Origin: Paracoccaceae bacterium
Lineage (GTDB): Bacteria; Pseudomonadota; Alphaproteobacteria; Rhodobacterales; Rhodobacteraceae
NCBI GenBank assembly: GCA_022763485.1
Contig: JALEGX010000159.1
Location: forward strand, 62,001-126,000
Length of the DNA: 64,000 bases
Direction: 5' to 3'
Part shown: positions 19,451 to 28,731 of the stretch, piece after piece
How the letters are laid out: each line of letters opens with the position of its first letter
Position numbering within the stretch: the stretch's first letter is position 1
Position numbers and translations under genes: made by a program
Notes under the pieces: model-generated
Told to the model about the DNA's origin: nothing
Database searches by the model: none
What the model saw: only the letters and a program-made list of their open reading frames with translations

Positions 19451-19744
19451 ATGTCAGATCCCTTATGCCCGCTCTGTGGTCGCCCAATCCCGCCGGATGC
19501 TCCCCAGAGCCGTCACCATCTGATCCCCAAGCTGAAGGGCGGCAAGGGCGGGCCAACCGTTTTGCTGCATGACATCTGCCACCGCGAAATCCACGCCACA
19601 TTGACCGAGGCGGAACTGGCGCAGACCTTCAACACGATTGAAGCGTTGCAGAGCCACCCGCGGCTGGCAGGGTTTCTGCGCTGGGTCCGCAAGCGCCCAC
19701 CGGAGTTCCGCTCCCGAGTGCCCGGCAAGCGGCGAAAACGCTGA
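19451..19744 (+). CDS. Small HNH-type protein
   Basis: A 97-residue basic protein with CPLCGRPI near the N-terminus, RHHLIPKLKGG (residues 21-31) and LLHDICHREIH (38-48). The paired cysteines and His pattern match a compact HNH / beta-beta-alpha-metal nuclease fold. The tail (PGKRRKR) is strongly basic and could bind nucleic acid. The role is unknown; no restriction methylase or toxin partner is adjacent. There is no good ribosome site at the ATG, but the frame, composition and motifs support a real gene. Confidence 0.75.
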   Translation: MSDPLCPLCGRPIPPDAPQSRHHLIPKLKGGKGGPTVLLHDICHREIHATLTEAELAQTFNTIEALQSHPRLAGFLRWVRKRPPEFRSRVPGKRRKR

Positions 19745-19750
19745 GCGTGT

Positions 19751-20443
19751 TCAGCCGGCCCCTGTGATCTCAAGCCCCGCAAACGCAGGGTCCTCTTCGA
19801 ACGCCTGTCCGGCGATGTGCTGGAACTCCAACTGGGTGTAGGGGCGTTTCCACAACCACTCCCGATTCTCGACCGCCGTCAGGTCGGGGTTCGGTGGGGT
19901 GTCATCCGTGTAGGCCAGAAAGTGCAGGTCGAAGCCATACTGCGGCACATCCTGAATGGACAACCGTTGCATGGACGCGAACTGCAGTAGCTCTGCATCG
20001 ATATCGCCGGTGCGCAGCGTGATCTGCCCGACATGCGCCCCACCGCCCAGCGGCATATCCGGGTCGCCTGCATCCTGTGGGCGGTGTCCCTCAAAATCAT
20101 GCTGCAACAGCTCAATCACGAAGCCTTCTGGATCGGTCAGATGCGCCATATAACCGATATCTATGAACTGTTTCGGCTCGGACGCTGCGATCCCGGCACC
20201 GCGAAGCTGCGCCACCGCGATGTCCACATTGGGCAATGTCACCCCGATCTTCCAATAGCGATGCGTCCGCTGGTGGGCATAAGAACCACCGCCGGGCAGC
20301 AGGATCAGATCCGCATCCTGCCCGGCGTAGCCGACCCGCCAGCCCTGCGGGTCCGGCCGGGCGTCCATACCGAAGTACCGCGCATAGAAGCGGGCAAGCC
20401 CTGCCGGATCGGCAACCCGAAGCCGCAGACCCGACAGGCGCAT
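19751..20443 (-). CDS. VOC (glyoxalase/dioxygenase) family protein
   Basis: A 230-residue protein with two beta-alpha-beta-beta-beta modules of the vicinal oxygen chelate fold: MRLSGLRLRVADPAGLARFY at the N-terminus and DPEGFVIELLQHD near residue 115, then a second module with VGQITLRTGDIDAELL. VOC proteins include dioxygenases, glyoxalases and isomerases; the substrate is unknown. The ATG at 20443 forms a TGATG overlap with the crotonase stop codon, so it is translationally coupled to that gene. Confidence 0.83.
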   Translation of the reverse strand: MRLSGLRLRVADPAGLARFYARYFGMDARPDPQGWRVGYAGQDADLILLPGGGSYAHQRTHRYWKIGVTLPNVDIAVAQLRGAGIAASEPKQFIDIGYMAHLTDPEGFVIELLQHDFEGHRPQDAGDPDMPLGGGAHVGQITLRTGDIDAELLQFASMQRLSIQDVPQYGFDLHFLAYTDDTPPNPDLTAVENREWLWKRPYTQLEFQHIAGQAFEEDPAFAGLEITGAG

Positions 20444-21051
20444 CACTGGCACAGATCCATGATGCCGCGCGCGATCTCCGGCTTGGCGGCCATGGTGTCG
20501 ACCGTCAGGTCGCGTGCGGTCTGCATCAGGGCGTCCGGTTCGACAATGCGATCCACCAGACCATAATCATAGGCCTCGGTCGCGGTGATCTTCTGCCCGC
20601 CCACCAATATCAGCTTGGTGCGGGCCGGGCCGATCAGCGCCGCCATGCGCTTGGGGTCCGACGGCTGTGGCAGGAAGCCCAGCTTCATCACCGGGTAGAA
20701 GAACTTGGCCGAGGGGACGCAGATCCGCAGGTCACAGGCCAGCACCATCCCGTTGGCCCCACCTGCCAGCGTTCCGTTCAGGGCGGCAATCTTCAGGCAG
20801 GGCAGCGCCGCCAGAGCCGAAGACAAACGCTCCCACACCGGGGAGAGGGCCAGGCCCGCGCGGGCTTCCTCCAGATCGGCACCGGCGCTGAATACCTTGC
20901 CCGTGCCGGTCAGGATCAGAGCACGCGCCTCCTGTGCGGATTCGGCGATCTCTGCCAGTTCGGTCAACATCGCCTCGGTCAGCGAATTTGCCTTCTCGGG
21001 CCGGTTGATGGTGATGATCCACAGCCCGTCTTCCTTGACCAGTTCAATCAT
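20443..21051 (-). CDS. Crotonase (enoyl-CoA hydratase/isomerase) superfamily protein
   Basis: A 202-residue crotonase-fold protein, shorter than the usual 255-260. CoA-binding and oxyanion features are present (SAGADLEEA; AALNGTLAGGANG). At the two positions of the hydratase catalytic glutamates the sequence has Gly (GGANGMVLACD) and Val (FYPVMKLG) instead, so simple enoyl-CoA hydration is unlikely. It overlaps the SDR stop by 4 bases (ATGA) and the VOC start by one, forming a tight three-gene operon. Confidence 0.85.
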   Translation of the reverse strand: MIELVKEDGLWIITINRPEKANSLTEAMLTELAEIAESAQEARALILTGTGKVFSAGADLEEARAGLALSPVWERLSSALAALPCLKIAALNGTLAGGANGMVLACDLRICVPSAKFFYPVMKLGFLPQPSDPKRMAALIGPARTKLILVGGQKITATEAYDYGLVDRIVEPDALMQTARDLTVDTMAAKPEIARGIMDLCQ

Positions 21052-21794
21052 GTCAGGCCAACCCGCTTGCGAATACCCTCATCCCGGAGCGAGATTTCTT
21101 CACCCAGATAGGCGTCAGCGTCAGCGCTGCACATCCAAAGCAGCGCGCGGGCGGGCCAATCCGCCGGAATGTGGTCTTCCCACGCCAGCTTGCTGACCGG
21201 ATTGACGCCGCTGGCCTTGATTTCCTTCTGCATCTGCGTTGCCACGGTGCCCGGCGACAGCCCCATCGCGCGAATACCGTTTTCGCGCTCTTCCTTGTCC
21301 AGACAGCGGGTCAGCATCGCGGCACCGGCCTTTGATGCGCAATAGTGGCTCCATGCCTCGACCGGCCCGTGCGCCGCACCAGAGCTGATGGTCAGGATCG
21401 AACCGCCCTTTTCGCGCATATGCTCGGCTGCGGCGCGCATCCCATAAAAAACACCCTTGAGGTTGATGTCGATGACCTGACCCCATTCCGCCGGATCCGC
21501 CGCCATCAGGTGGGAAATCGGTTCGATCACACCAGCGTTGTTGATCAGGACATCCACACTGCCGAATTGCTGCGCCGCCTGAGCCAGTGCCGCCTCAACC
21601 GAAGCGTAATCGCTGACGTCGCAGGCAATCGCCAGGGCAGATGCGCCGATTTCTGCCGATAGTGCTTCGATGCTTGCCGTTCCGCGCGCCAACAGCACGA
21701 CATTCGCCCCGGCATCGGCAAAAACCCGCGCTGCCTCGGCCCCGATCCCCCGGCTTGCACCGGTGATGACGACCGTTTTTCCCGTCATGTCCAT
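21048..21794 (-). CDS. Short-chain dehydrogenase/reductase
   Basis: A 248-residue classical SDR: cofactor motif TGASRGIGAEAA (residues 11-22), NNAG near residue 90 in LINNAGVIEP, and the catalytic Ser then YCASK (ISSGAAHGPVEAWSHYCASK). It likely oxidises or reduces a hydroxyl or ketone with NAD(P). It is the first gene of the SDR-crotonase-VOC operon. The first ATG has GAGGAG 8 bases upstream. The substrate is unknown. Confidence 0.9.
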   Translation of the reverse strand: MDMTGKTVVITGASRGIGAEAARVFADAGANVVLLARGTASIEALSAEIGASALAIACDVSDYASVEAALAQAAQQFGSVDVLINNAGVIEPISHLMAADPAEWGQVIDINLKGVFYGMRAAAEHMREKGGSILTISSGAAHGPVEAWSHYCASKAGAAMLTRCLDKEERENGIRAMGLSPGTVATQMQKEIKASGVNPVSKLAWEDHIPADWPARALLWMCSADADAYLGEEISLRDEGIRKRVGLT

Positions 21795-21910
21795 TCGGAA
21801 TACTCCTCAAATCTGTTGACCAAGTGGTAAAGGGCTGCGCCACGGCGGTCCAGCCCTTGCCCCCTTGACGCGGCACGCACAAGTGCAGACCATAAGCGGC
21901 AAAATTCACC

Positions 21911-23442
21911 ATGAAGGGTTCTCTTATGTCTGTTGTCACCGCGCGCATGTTCGGCGCAGCGTCTGTTTTGGTTGTTTCTTCCACCGCACTTGGGCCGATA
22001 TCACTGCCCAGGATGTCTGGTCAGACTGGAAAGCCTATACCGGCGGAATGGGATACGAGATTTCGGCGACCGAATCCTACTCGGGTGGTGTGCTGACCAT
22101 TTCCGATCTGGTCATGCGCCTGGACGCCCCGGAAGGCGAGGCCACGGTTGGCCTGCGCTTCGACACCATGTCGATGGTCGAAAACGGTGACGGGTCGGTC
22201 AACGTCAACATGCCCGAAAGCTTCCCGGTTGATTTTGAACTGCGCGATGAAGGCGAAGAGATTGCCGGCCGCATCCAGTTCACCCAGGCTGCGCCGTCGA
22301 TGCATGTGTCCGGCACGACCTCGGACATGCGCTATGTCTACAAGACCTCGCGCATGGGAATGGAGCTGCAGGATCTGACCGTTGACGGGGAAGCGATCCC
22401 CAGCAGCATCGCCCGCCTGAGCGCGGCGCTGACGGATGTGCAAACCATCAGCCAGATGCAGACCGGTGCGCTACGCAGCTACGATCAGGACGTCACCGCG
22501 TCGTCCCTGACCTATGACTTTGCGTTTGATGACCCGGAATCCGAAGACAACGGAACCCTGCGTGGCTCTGCCGTTGGCCTGAAATTCGAAGGTCAGGGCA
22601 AAATCCCCAATGATGTCGACAGCTCGGACATGCAGGCCATGCTGCAGGCCGGGTTTGCACTGGACGGTACGTTCAGCGCAGAATCCAGCACCGGCTCGAT
22701 CAATGGTATCGGCGATGGGGAGCCGTTCGAGATCGAGAGCAGCTCCAAGGAATCGACCGTCGGCATCCAGATGGATCAGACGCATGTCGCCTATGACATC
22801 AAGCAGAACGCGGTCGACCTGTCGATGACGGTGCCGGATCTGCCATTGCCGATCTTCCTGAGCATGGCCGAAATCGGCTTCAAGCTGGATATGCCGATCC
22901 AGAAGTCCGACGAAGAGCAGCCCTTTGCCTTTGGCCTGCGTCTTGGCGATTTCACCATGCCTGACACCCTGTGGGGCCTGTTTGACCCGGCCGCAATTCT
23001 GCCGCGTGACCCGGCCACCATCTTTGTTGACGTGACCGGCAAGGCGAAGGTGCTGTTCGACATGATGGATCCCGAAGCGGCGGAAACCTTTGAGGATGAA
23101 GCCCCCGGTGAGCTGAACGCGCTGACCATCAACGAACTGCTGATCTCGGCCGTTGGGGCCAAGCTGTCGGGCACCGGTGATTTCACTTTCGACAACTCCG
23201 ATACCCAGAGCTTTGATGGCATCCCGGCACCCACCGGATCCGCATCGCTGCAGCTGGCGGGCGCAAACGCGCTGCTGGATCGGTTGATCCAGATGGGCAT
23301 CATGTCGGACTCCGATGCCATGGGCGCACGGATGATGATGGGTATGCTTGCCGTACCGGGCGATGCACCTGATACATTGAAGTCGAACATCGAGATCAAC
23401 GATCAGGGCCACATCACTGCGAACGGCCAGCGCATCAAATAA
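21911..23442 (+). pseudogene. DUF2125 family secreted protein with apparent frameshift
   Basis: A signal peptide starts at 21911 (MKGSLMSVVTARMFGAASVL, then VVSSTALG; ATG 21926 is an alternative) but is in a different frame from the body, which begins at ADITAQDVWSDWKAY near 21994. Adding one base in the TTGGGCC stretch (about 21990-21996) would join them with a normal Ala-rich cleavage site. The body is then open to 23442, about 480 residues of DUF2125, a periplasmic family of alphaproteobacteria with unknown function. Without the joining base the body could only start at an upstream TTG (21865) and would lack export signals. Either the sequence has an error here or the gene is broken. Confidence 0.78.
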
Positions 23443-23455
23443 ACACCACATGTCT

Positions 23456-23477
23456 GCGCAGGGCTCCGGCCCTGCGC
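23456..23477 (+). other. Terminator-like hairpin without T run
   Basis: GCGCAGGGC / GCCCTGCGC form 9 perfect pairs around a TCCG loop, starting 13 bases after the DUF2125 stop. It lacks a T run, so it may protect the 3' end or act with Rho. Confidence 0.55.
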
Positions 23478-23552
23478 AACGCTCAACACGGACTTGAAGC
23501 GCACGCCTGTGCGGCCTAGCTGTGTGTCACCAAAATTCTCCGGACCCTCTGT

Positions 23553-24899
23553 ATGTCAAATGAACTCGAAAGCCTGAGCCATTCCCTGTTGCGCGCGGCC
23601 CTGTCCGCCGGTGCCGATGCCGCCGATGTCATCGTCGCCAAGGGGCAGTCGATTTCGATCGAAGTCCGTGAAGGCGCTTTGGAACATGCCGAGCGTGCTG
23701 AGGGCACCGATGTTGGCTTACGGGTTCTGCTGGGTCAGAGACAGGCGATCGTGTCCTCTTCGGACACGCAACCTGCGACGCTGAACGCCATGGCCGAACG
23801 GGCCATCGCGATGGCGCGCGAAGCCCCCGAGGATCCGTTTGTCGGTCTGGCCGACCCCGACCAGCTGGCGAATGGCTGGGATCTGGAGGCACTCGAGCTC
23901 AGCGATCCGACGCCGGAGCCCAATCCCGATGTCCTGAAACAGGACGCGTTGACCGCCGAAGCCACCGCCATGCAGGTGCAGGACGTGCAACAGGTGATCT
24001 CGGCCAATGCCGGCTATGGCAGCCAGAGCGTCTGGCTGACGTCAAGCAACGGCTTCAATGGCGGATATGACCGCACCAGCCGCTCCACGTCCTGCGTTGC
24101 GCTGGCGGGCGAAGGCACCGGGATGGAGCGTGACTATGACGGCGATTCCCGGACCTTCCAATCCGATCTGCGCGCCCCGGAAGAGATCGGCAGAACCGCC
24201 GGCGAACGCGCCGTGGCCGCGCTGAACGCGCGCAAGCCTGAAACCGGGACATTCCCAGTCCTGTTTGACGAACGGATTTCATCCTCTCTGATCGGTCACC
24301 TTCTGGCGGCTGCAAACGGGGCCGCCATTGCGCGGGGGTCCTCCTGGCTGCGCGACTCGCTGGGCAAACAGGTGCTGCCAGAAGGGCTTTCGGTGATCGA
24401 GGATCCGCATCGTCCCCGCATTTCAGGCTCCCGCCCCTTCGATGCCGAAGGCCTGCCGACACAGGTCCGCACCATCGTGGAGGACGGGATGCTGACCGGC
24501 TGGACCCTTGATTTGTCCAGCGCCCGCAAGCTGGGCATGACCAGCACTGGGAACGCCACGCGCGGCACCTCTTCGCCCGCGTCGCCCTCCAACTGGAATA
24601 TTTCGCTGACCCAGGGCAGCGCATCGCGTGAGGATCTGTTGTCCGACATGGGCACCGGCCTTCTGGTGACATCGATGATCGGGTCGACGATCAACCCGAA
24701 TACCGGCGACTACTCGCGCGGTGCATCCGGGTTCTGGGTTCAGGATGGCCAGATCACCCATGCAGTGAACGAATGCACCATCGCCGGAAACCTGCATGAC
24801 ATGCTGCGCCGGATCATCCCGGCCAATGACGCCCGTGGCTATCTCTCGCGCGTTGTGCCGTCCCTGCTGATCGAAGGTATGACTATTGCAGGCAACTGA
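23553..24899 (+). CDS. pmbA: TldE/PmbA family metalloprotease subunit
   Basis: A 448-residue TldD/PmbA family protein. Features are ADVIVAKGQSISIEVREG at the N-terminus, a central FDERISSSLIGHLLAAANG (core of the PmbA fold) and the C-terminal GLLVTSMIGSTINPNTGDYS followed by GASGFWVQDGQI. PmbA forms a heterodimer with TldD, which carries the zinc site, and processes small peptides. No tldD is in the window; it may be elsewhere. It overlaps the next gene by 14 bases. Confidence 0.9.
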   Translation: MSNELESLSHSLLRAALSAGADAADVIVAKGQSISIEVREGALEHAERAEGTDVGLRVLLGQRQAIVSSSDTQPATLNAMAERAIAMAREAPEDPFVGLADPDQLANGWDLEALELSDPTPEPNPDVLKQDALTAEATAMQVQDVQQVISANAGYGSQSVWLTSSNGFNGGYDRTSRSTSCVALAGEGTGMERDYDGDSRTFQSDLRAPEEIGRTAGERAVAALNARKPETGTFPVLFDERISSSLIGHLLAAANGAAIARGSSWLRDSLGKQVLPEGLSVIEDPHRPRISGSRPFDAEGLPTQVRTIVEDGMLTGWTLDLSSARKLGMTSTGNATRGTSSPASPSNWNISLTQGSASREDLLSDMGTGLLVTSMIGSTINPNTGDYSRGASGFWVQDGQITHAVNECTIAGNLHDMLRRIIPANDARGYLSRVVPSLLIEGMTIAGN

Positions 24900-25689
24900 T
24901 CTGGACCTCCTGATAGATGCAGCCCGCGAGGCCGGGCGCATCGCAACGGCCTTTACCGGACAGACAGCACAACGTTGGGAAAAACCCGATGGTGCCGGTC
25001 CGGTGACAGAGGCGGATCTGGCCGTCAACTCCATGCTGGAAGACGTGCTGCCCGCCGCCCGTCCGGATTATGGCTGGCTGTCTGAAGAAACCGAGGACAA
25101 TCACGCCCGCCTGGAACGCTCACGGGTGTTCATCATCGACCCAATCGACGGAACCCGCAGCTTTGCCGACGGGTCGCGCACATGGGCGCATTCGCTGGCC
25201 ATCGCCGAAGACGGCCGGGTGACAGCCGCGGTGATCTATCTGCCACAGCGCGATCTTCTGTATTCCGCTGCGGCGGGGGCAGGTGCGTTTTTGAACGGGA
25301 AACGAATTGCCGTGACCGGACAGGCCACGCTGTCTGACGCTGACATCCTGGCTGCGCGTCCCAATCTGGAGCCGCACCACTGGAAGAATGGAACGGCTCC
25401 GGGGTTCCATCGCTCCTACCGCCCCTCTCTGGCCTATCGTCTGGCCACCGTGGCGCAAGGCCGGTTTGATGGCATGATCACCCTGCGCCCCAGCTGGGAA
25501 TGGGATATCGCGGCCGGTGATCTGATCCTGCGCGAAGCAGGGGGCGTCTGCACCGACCGACAGGGGATGCCACTGCGCTTCAACTCTCGCGAGGCAAAGC
25601 TGGATGGCGTCATTGCCACGAACAAACCCCTGCATGAGCAATTTGTCGACGCGCTGGAACCCACCGGCCCCGGCATTGTTCCGCGCTGA
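24886..25689 (+). CDS. Inositol monophosphatase / CysQ-like phosphatase
   Basis: A 267-residue Li-sensitive phosphatase fold protein: EETEDN metal ligand region (about 66-71), DPIDGTRSFADG (about 85-96) and the C-terminal WEWDIAAGDLILREAGG. Substrates in this family include inositol phosphate, PAP and fructose bisphosphate; motifs alone do not choose between them. The proposed start is a TTG overlapping the pmbA stop, with no ATG at the N-terminus. A second family member (cysQ) is at 55725. Confidence 0.85.
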   Translation: MQATDLDLLIDAAREAGRIATAFTGQTAQRWEKPDGAGPVTEADLAVNSMLEDVLPAARPDYGWLSEETEDNHARLERSRVFIIDPIDGTRSFADGSRTWAHSLAIAEDGRVTAAVIYLPQRDLLYSAAAGAGAFLNGKRIAVTGQATLSDADILAARPNLEPHHWKNGTAPGFHRSYRPSLAYRLATVAQGRFDGMITLRPSWEWDIAAGDLILREAGGVCTDRQGMPLRFNSREAKLDGVIATNKPLHEQFVDALEPTGPGIVPR

Positions 25690-25799
25690 TCGGTTTTGCA
25701 CGGGTTTGACGATAGCCTATGGATCTGCGCACTGCTATTGCGTGACGCACGGGGATCTTTCAGCCGCTGCGGCCCGTCCCGGTTTGCCTTGAGGAGCGC

Positions 25800-27032
25800 A
25801 TGACGCAACGCCAGAACGACCCAGCCCGTTTTGCCTGGTCAAAACGCCTGCCCAAGCAGGGCCCGGAGCAGCGGTCATCCCGCCGTCCTCCGGGAGAGTT
25901 GCTTTGGGTGCATGCCACCTCGCGGGACCGGCTGGCCGCTGTCTGTGACATCAGCGTCCGGCTGAAAACGCTGCGGCCGGATCTGTCGGTGCTGCTGACC
26001 CGCAGTGAAGAGCTGGAAAACTGTGCCGTTCCATCCGGGTGCGATCTGGATGCGGGTGTGCTGAAAACCGACAGCGCGGGACAGGCGCGGACCTTCCTTG
26101 ACCGATGGGAGCCTGATCTGTGTCTCTGGACCGGTGGTGACCTGAGGCAGGCGTTGATCCGGCAGGCGCAGGAACGCGACATCGACCTGCTGCTTGTTGA
26201 TATCGAGCTGGATGAAATCCCGCCGCGCAAACGGCGTTGGCTGGTCGAGCAGAGCCACGCCTTGCTGGATCGGTTCGATCTGATCCTGACCAGTTCAACA
26301 GCGGCGATCGACCACCTGAAACGGCGCGGCCTGAGCGATCACAAGCTTCAGCTCAGCTCGGCCCTCAGCGCCTCGGTCTCCCCCCCCATGTGCAACGATG
26401 ACGAATTGTCGGAAACCTCGGACGCGTTGCGCGGCCGGCCGGTCTGGCTGGCGACCCACGCACGACAGGAGGAGTTCGGCCCCCTTCTGGACGCCCACAA
26501 ACAGGCCCTCAGGCAGTTGCACCGGCTCTTGCTCGTGGTCGTGCCCGAAGACCAGGACAGCACCGAAACCCTTGAACAGACCCTGCATGAGGCCGGTTTG
26601 CGGTTCGCGAACTGGGACAACGGCGAACAGTTCGACGACAATACCCAAGTCCTGATCAGCAGCGTCTTTGAGCTGGGCCTCTGGTATCGCGTTGCCCCGC
26701 TCAGCTTCCTCGGCAGCTCGCTTGCGCGCAGCGACAAAGGCGTCAGCCCGCTGGAAGCAATGGCCCTGGGGTCGGCGGTTCTGCACGGACCGGGCATTTC
26801 TGCCCATCGTGCCCTGTATGAACGGGTCGGGGCACTGGGGGCCAGCCTGAAGGTCATCAACCCACAGGAACTGACCACGCAGATCCTGCGGCTATCCGTT
26901 CCCGACAAGGCCGCAGCAATGGCGCTGGCGGGATGGCAGGTCGTCACGGATGGTGCCCGGCTGGCCGATCGGCTGATCGAAGAAATTCAAAACCGGCTGG
27001 ACCAGAGAGAGGATCGGCATGCGACCACCTGA
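25800..27032 (+). CDS. WaaA/KdtA-like Kdo transferase homologue, active-site motif altered
   Basis: A 410-residue GT-B protein resembling 3-deoxy-D-manno-octulosonate transferase (WaaA/KdtA), followed by lpxK (14-base overlap), the usual lipid A context. [17 protein letters not shown] aligns with the WaaA N-terminal motif, but where WaaA has S-V-G-E (the catalytic Glu) this has S-R-D-R. The C-terminal GGHNxLEP motif is replaced by [13 protein letters not shown]. There is no N-terminal membrane anchor. It may be a divergent transferase with a different residue in charge or a non-catalytic paralogue. The ATG has GAGGAG just upstream. Confidence 0.75.
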   Translation: MTQRQNDPARFAWSKRLPKQGPEQRSSRRPPGELLWVHATSRDRLAAVCDISVRLKTLRPDLSVLLTRSEELENCAVPSGCDLDAGVLKTDSAGQARTFLDRWEPDLCLWTGGDLRQALIRQAQERDIDLLLVDIELDEIPPRKRRWLVEQSHALLDRFDLILTSSTAAIDHLKRRGLSDHKLQLSSALSASVSPPMCNDDELSETSDALRGRPVWLATHARQEEFGPLLDAHKQALRQLHRLLLVVVPEDQDSTETLEQTLHEAGLRFANWDNGEQFDDNTQVLISSVFELGLWYRVAPLSFLGSSLARSDKGVSPLEAMALGSAVLHGPGISAHRALYERVGALGASLKVINPQELTTQILRLSVPDKAAAMALAGWQVVTDGARLADRLIEEIQNRLDQREDRHATT

Positions 27033-28020
27033 GTTCTGGAACAAACCGCCAAATCGCTTTGATCTACGGGCTTTGCTGCTGGCACCGCTGGGCGCGGTCT
27101 ATGCCCGGGCCACGGCCAAGCGTCTGGCCGGGGAACAGGGCCATGCCGCCTCTGTGCCGGTGATCTGCGTGGGCAACCTGAACGCAGGGGGAACCGGAAA
27201 AACCCCCACCGTGATCTGGCTGGCCGAGGCGTTGCGAGACCTTGGACATGAGCCCCATATCGTGTCCCGTGGATACGGCGGATCGGTCGAAGGTCCGGTG
27301 CGCGTCGAACCCGCACGCCACCGCGCCAAACATGTTGGTGACGAACCGCTGCTGCTTGCCGCCTTTGCCGAGGTCTGGGTCGCCAAGGACCGGGCCGCCG
27401 GGGTCAGGGCAGCCGAGGCCGACGGCGCAACCGTGATCATTCTGGATGACGGGTTTCAAAACCCCTCCGTGGTCAAGGACCTTTCAATTGTGGTGGTGGA
27501 CGCCTCCAAAGGGTTCGGGAATGGCAAATGCCTACCGGCAGGGCCGCTGCGCGAACCCGTCCCGGTGGGGTTGATGCGCGCTGATTTTGTCCTGTCCCTT
27601 GGGGATGACGCCGCCCAATCGCAGTTTTCTGAAACCTGGGGCTCACGGCTTGAAAACACCCCCCACCTGCAAGGGCTGCTGCAACCGCTACAGACGGGCA
27701 TGCCATGGGCGGGAACCGAGGTTCTGGCCTTTGCTGGCATTGGCCACCCCGAAAAGTTCTTCAACACCCTGAAAGAGCTTGGTGCAAAAATCCGACGTGC
27801 CGAGGCGCTGGAGGATCACCAACCCCTGTCCTCTGCCTTGATGACCCGGCTGGAAACCGAAGCCAAAGCGCTTGGCGCGCAGCTGGTCACGACGGAAAAG
27901 GATGCGGTGCGCTTGCCGGACAGTTTCCGCAGCAAGGTGATTACACTGCCGGTGCGCTTGCAGATCGAACAGGCGGACGCGCTGCGCGACATCCTAAAAA
28001 CAAAGGCACCGGCGCCCTAG
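27019..28020 (+). CDS. lpxK: Tetraacyldisaccharide 4'-kinase
   Basis: A 333-residue LpxK, which phosphorylates the lipid A disaccharide at the inner membrane. The P-loop is [19 protein letters not shown] (residues about 52-70), and [11 protein letters not shown] carries the conserved DDGFQ motif. The N-terminal hydrophobic stretch [16 protein letters not shown] matches the membrane-associated helix. It overlaps the WaaA-like gene by 14 bases. A terminator for the opposite strand overlaps its last bases. Confidence 0.94.
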   Translation: MRPPEFWNKPPNRFDLRALLLAPLGAVYARATAKRLAGEQGHAASVPVICVGNLNAGGTGKTPTVIWLAEALRDLGHEPHIVSRGYGGSVEGPVRVEPARHRAKHVGDEPLLLAAFAEVWVAKDRAAGVRAAEADGATVIILDDGFQNPSVVKDLSIVVVDASKGFGNGKCLPAGPLREPVPVGLMRADFVLSLGDDAAQSQFSETWGSRLENTPHLQGLLQPLQTGMPWAGTEVLAFAGIGHPEKFFNTLKELGAKIRRAEALEDHQPLSSALMTRLETEAKALGAQLVTTEKDAVRLPDSFRSKVITLPVRLQIEQADALRDILKTKAPAP

Positions 28021-28030
28021 CGCCGATGCC
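27996..28030 (-). terminator. Rho-independent terminator of the dsbA-like gene
   Basis: On the minus strand a stem of 10 pairs with one mismatch (GGCA-x-CGGCGC with GCGCCG-x-TGCC, loop CCTA on the plus strand, 28005-28030) is followed by TTTGTTTTT (28004-27996). It starts 24 bases after the DsbA-like stop and lies inside the 3' end of lpxK. Confidence 0.8.
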
Positions 28031-28053
28031 TGTTCAATCCGGTTAAAGGCGGT

Positions 28054-28728
28054 TCAGCCTTCCAGCTCGGCCTCGATCAGTTTCTTCAGATCGGCATAGG
28101 GCTGGTTTTCAACCTTCTTGCCATTCAGGATGAACGACGGTGTGGATTCGACACCATCCTTGGTGGCGTTTTCCTGATACCAGGCCACCAGGGTCTGGGC
28201 GCGGTTTGCATCCATCAGGCAGGCTTCCAGCTCATCCTTGTCGATACCGGCCAGGCGACCGATCTTGCGCAGCTCGTCAACGATTTCGCTGGCGCCACCG
28301 GCGCGGGTCCACTCGCTTTGCCCCTTGAAGATCAGGTCGGTGATGCCAAAGAACTTCTCAGGTCCTTTGCAGCGGGCAATCATCGAGGCCCACAGCCCAT
28401 AGCGGTCGAAGTAGACCTCGCGATAGACGAATTTGACCTTGCCGGTGTCGATGAAGTCCGTCTTCAGCTGTTTGTAAGGGCCTTCATGGAAGTTCGCACA
28501 ATGCGGGCAGGTATAGGACGCATATTCGATCAGCGTGACCGGCGCGGTCTCCGAACCCTGCACCATTTCGACGATGGTCGAAGTGTCCACCTCGGCAGCT
28601 TCCTGTGCGCTTGCCGCCCCGACCAGCGGGTTTTCGGGCAACGCGCGCACGCCCTGCCATTCACTGAGGGCGTATCCGCCTGCCACCAGGGCAACTACGG
28701 CGAAGAAGCCGGACAAAAGACGGGTCAT
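28054..28728 (-). CDS. DsbA-family thiol:disulfide oxidoreductase
   Basis: A 224-residue exported thioredoxin-fold protein. The N-terminal hydrophobic segment (residues about 3-22) is a signal peptide or anchor, and a cleavage-like ASAQEAAE follows. The active site is C74-P-H-C77 in ASYTCPHCANF, and the cis-Pro loop is VESTPSFILNG. It fits the DsbA-like group of alphaproteobacteria that oxidises or isomerises disulfides in the periplasm. It lies 3 bases after the DUF721 gene, so they are cotranscribed. Confidence 0.88.
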   Translation of the reverse strand: MTRLLSGFFAVVALVAGGYALSEWQGVRALPENPLVGAASAQEAAEVDTSTIVEMVQGSETAPVTLIEYASYTCPHCANFHEGPYKQLKTDFIDTGKVKFVYREVYFDRYGLWASMIARCKGPEKFFGITDLIFKGQSEWTRAGGASEIVDELRKIGRLAGIDKDELEACLMDANRAQTLVAWYQENATKDGVESTPSFILNGKKVENQPYADLKKLIEAELEG

Positions 28729-28731
28729 GTA

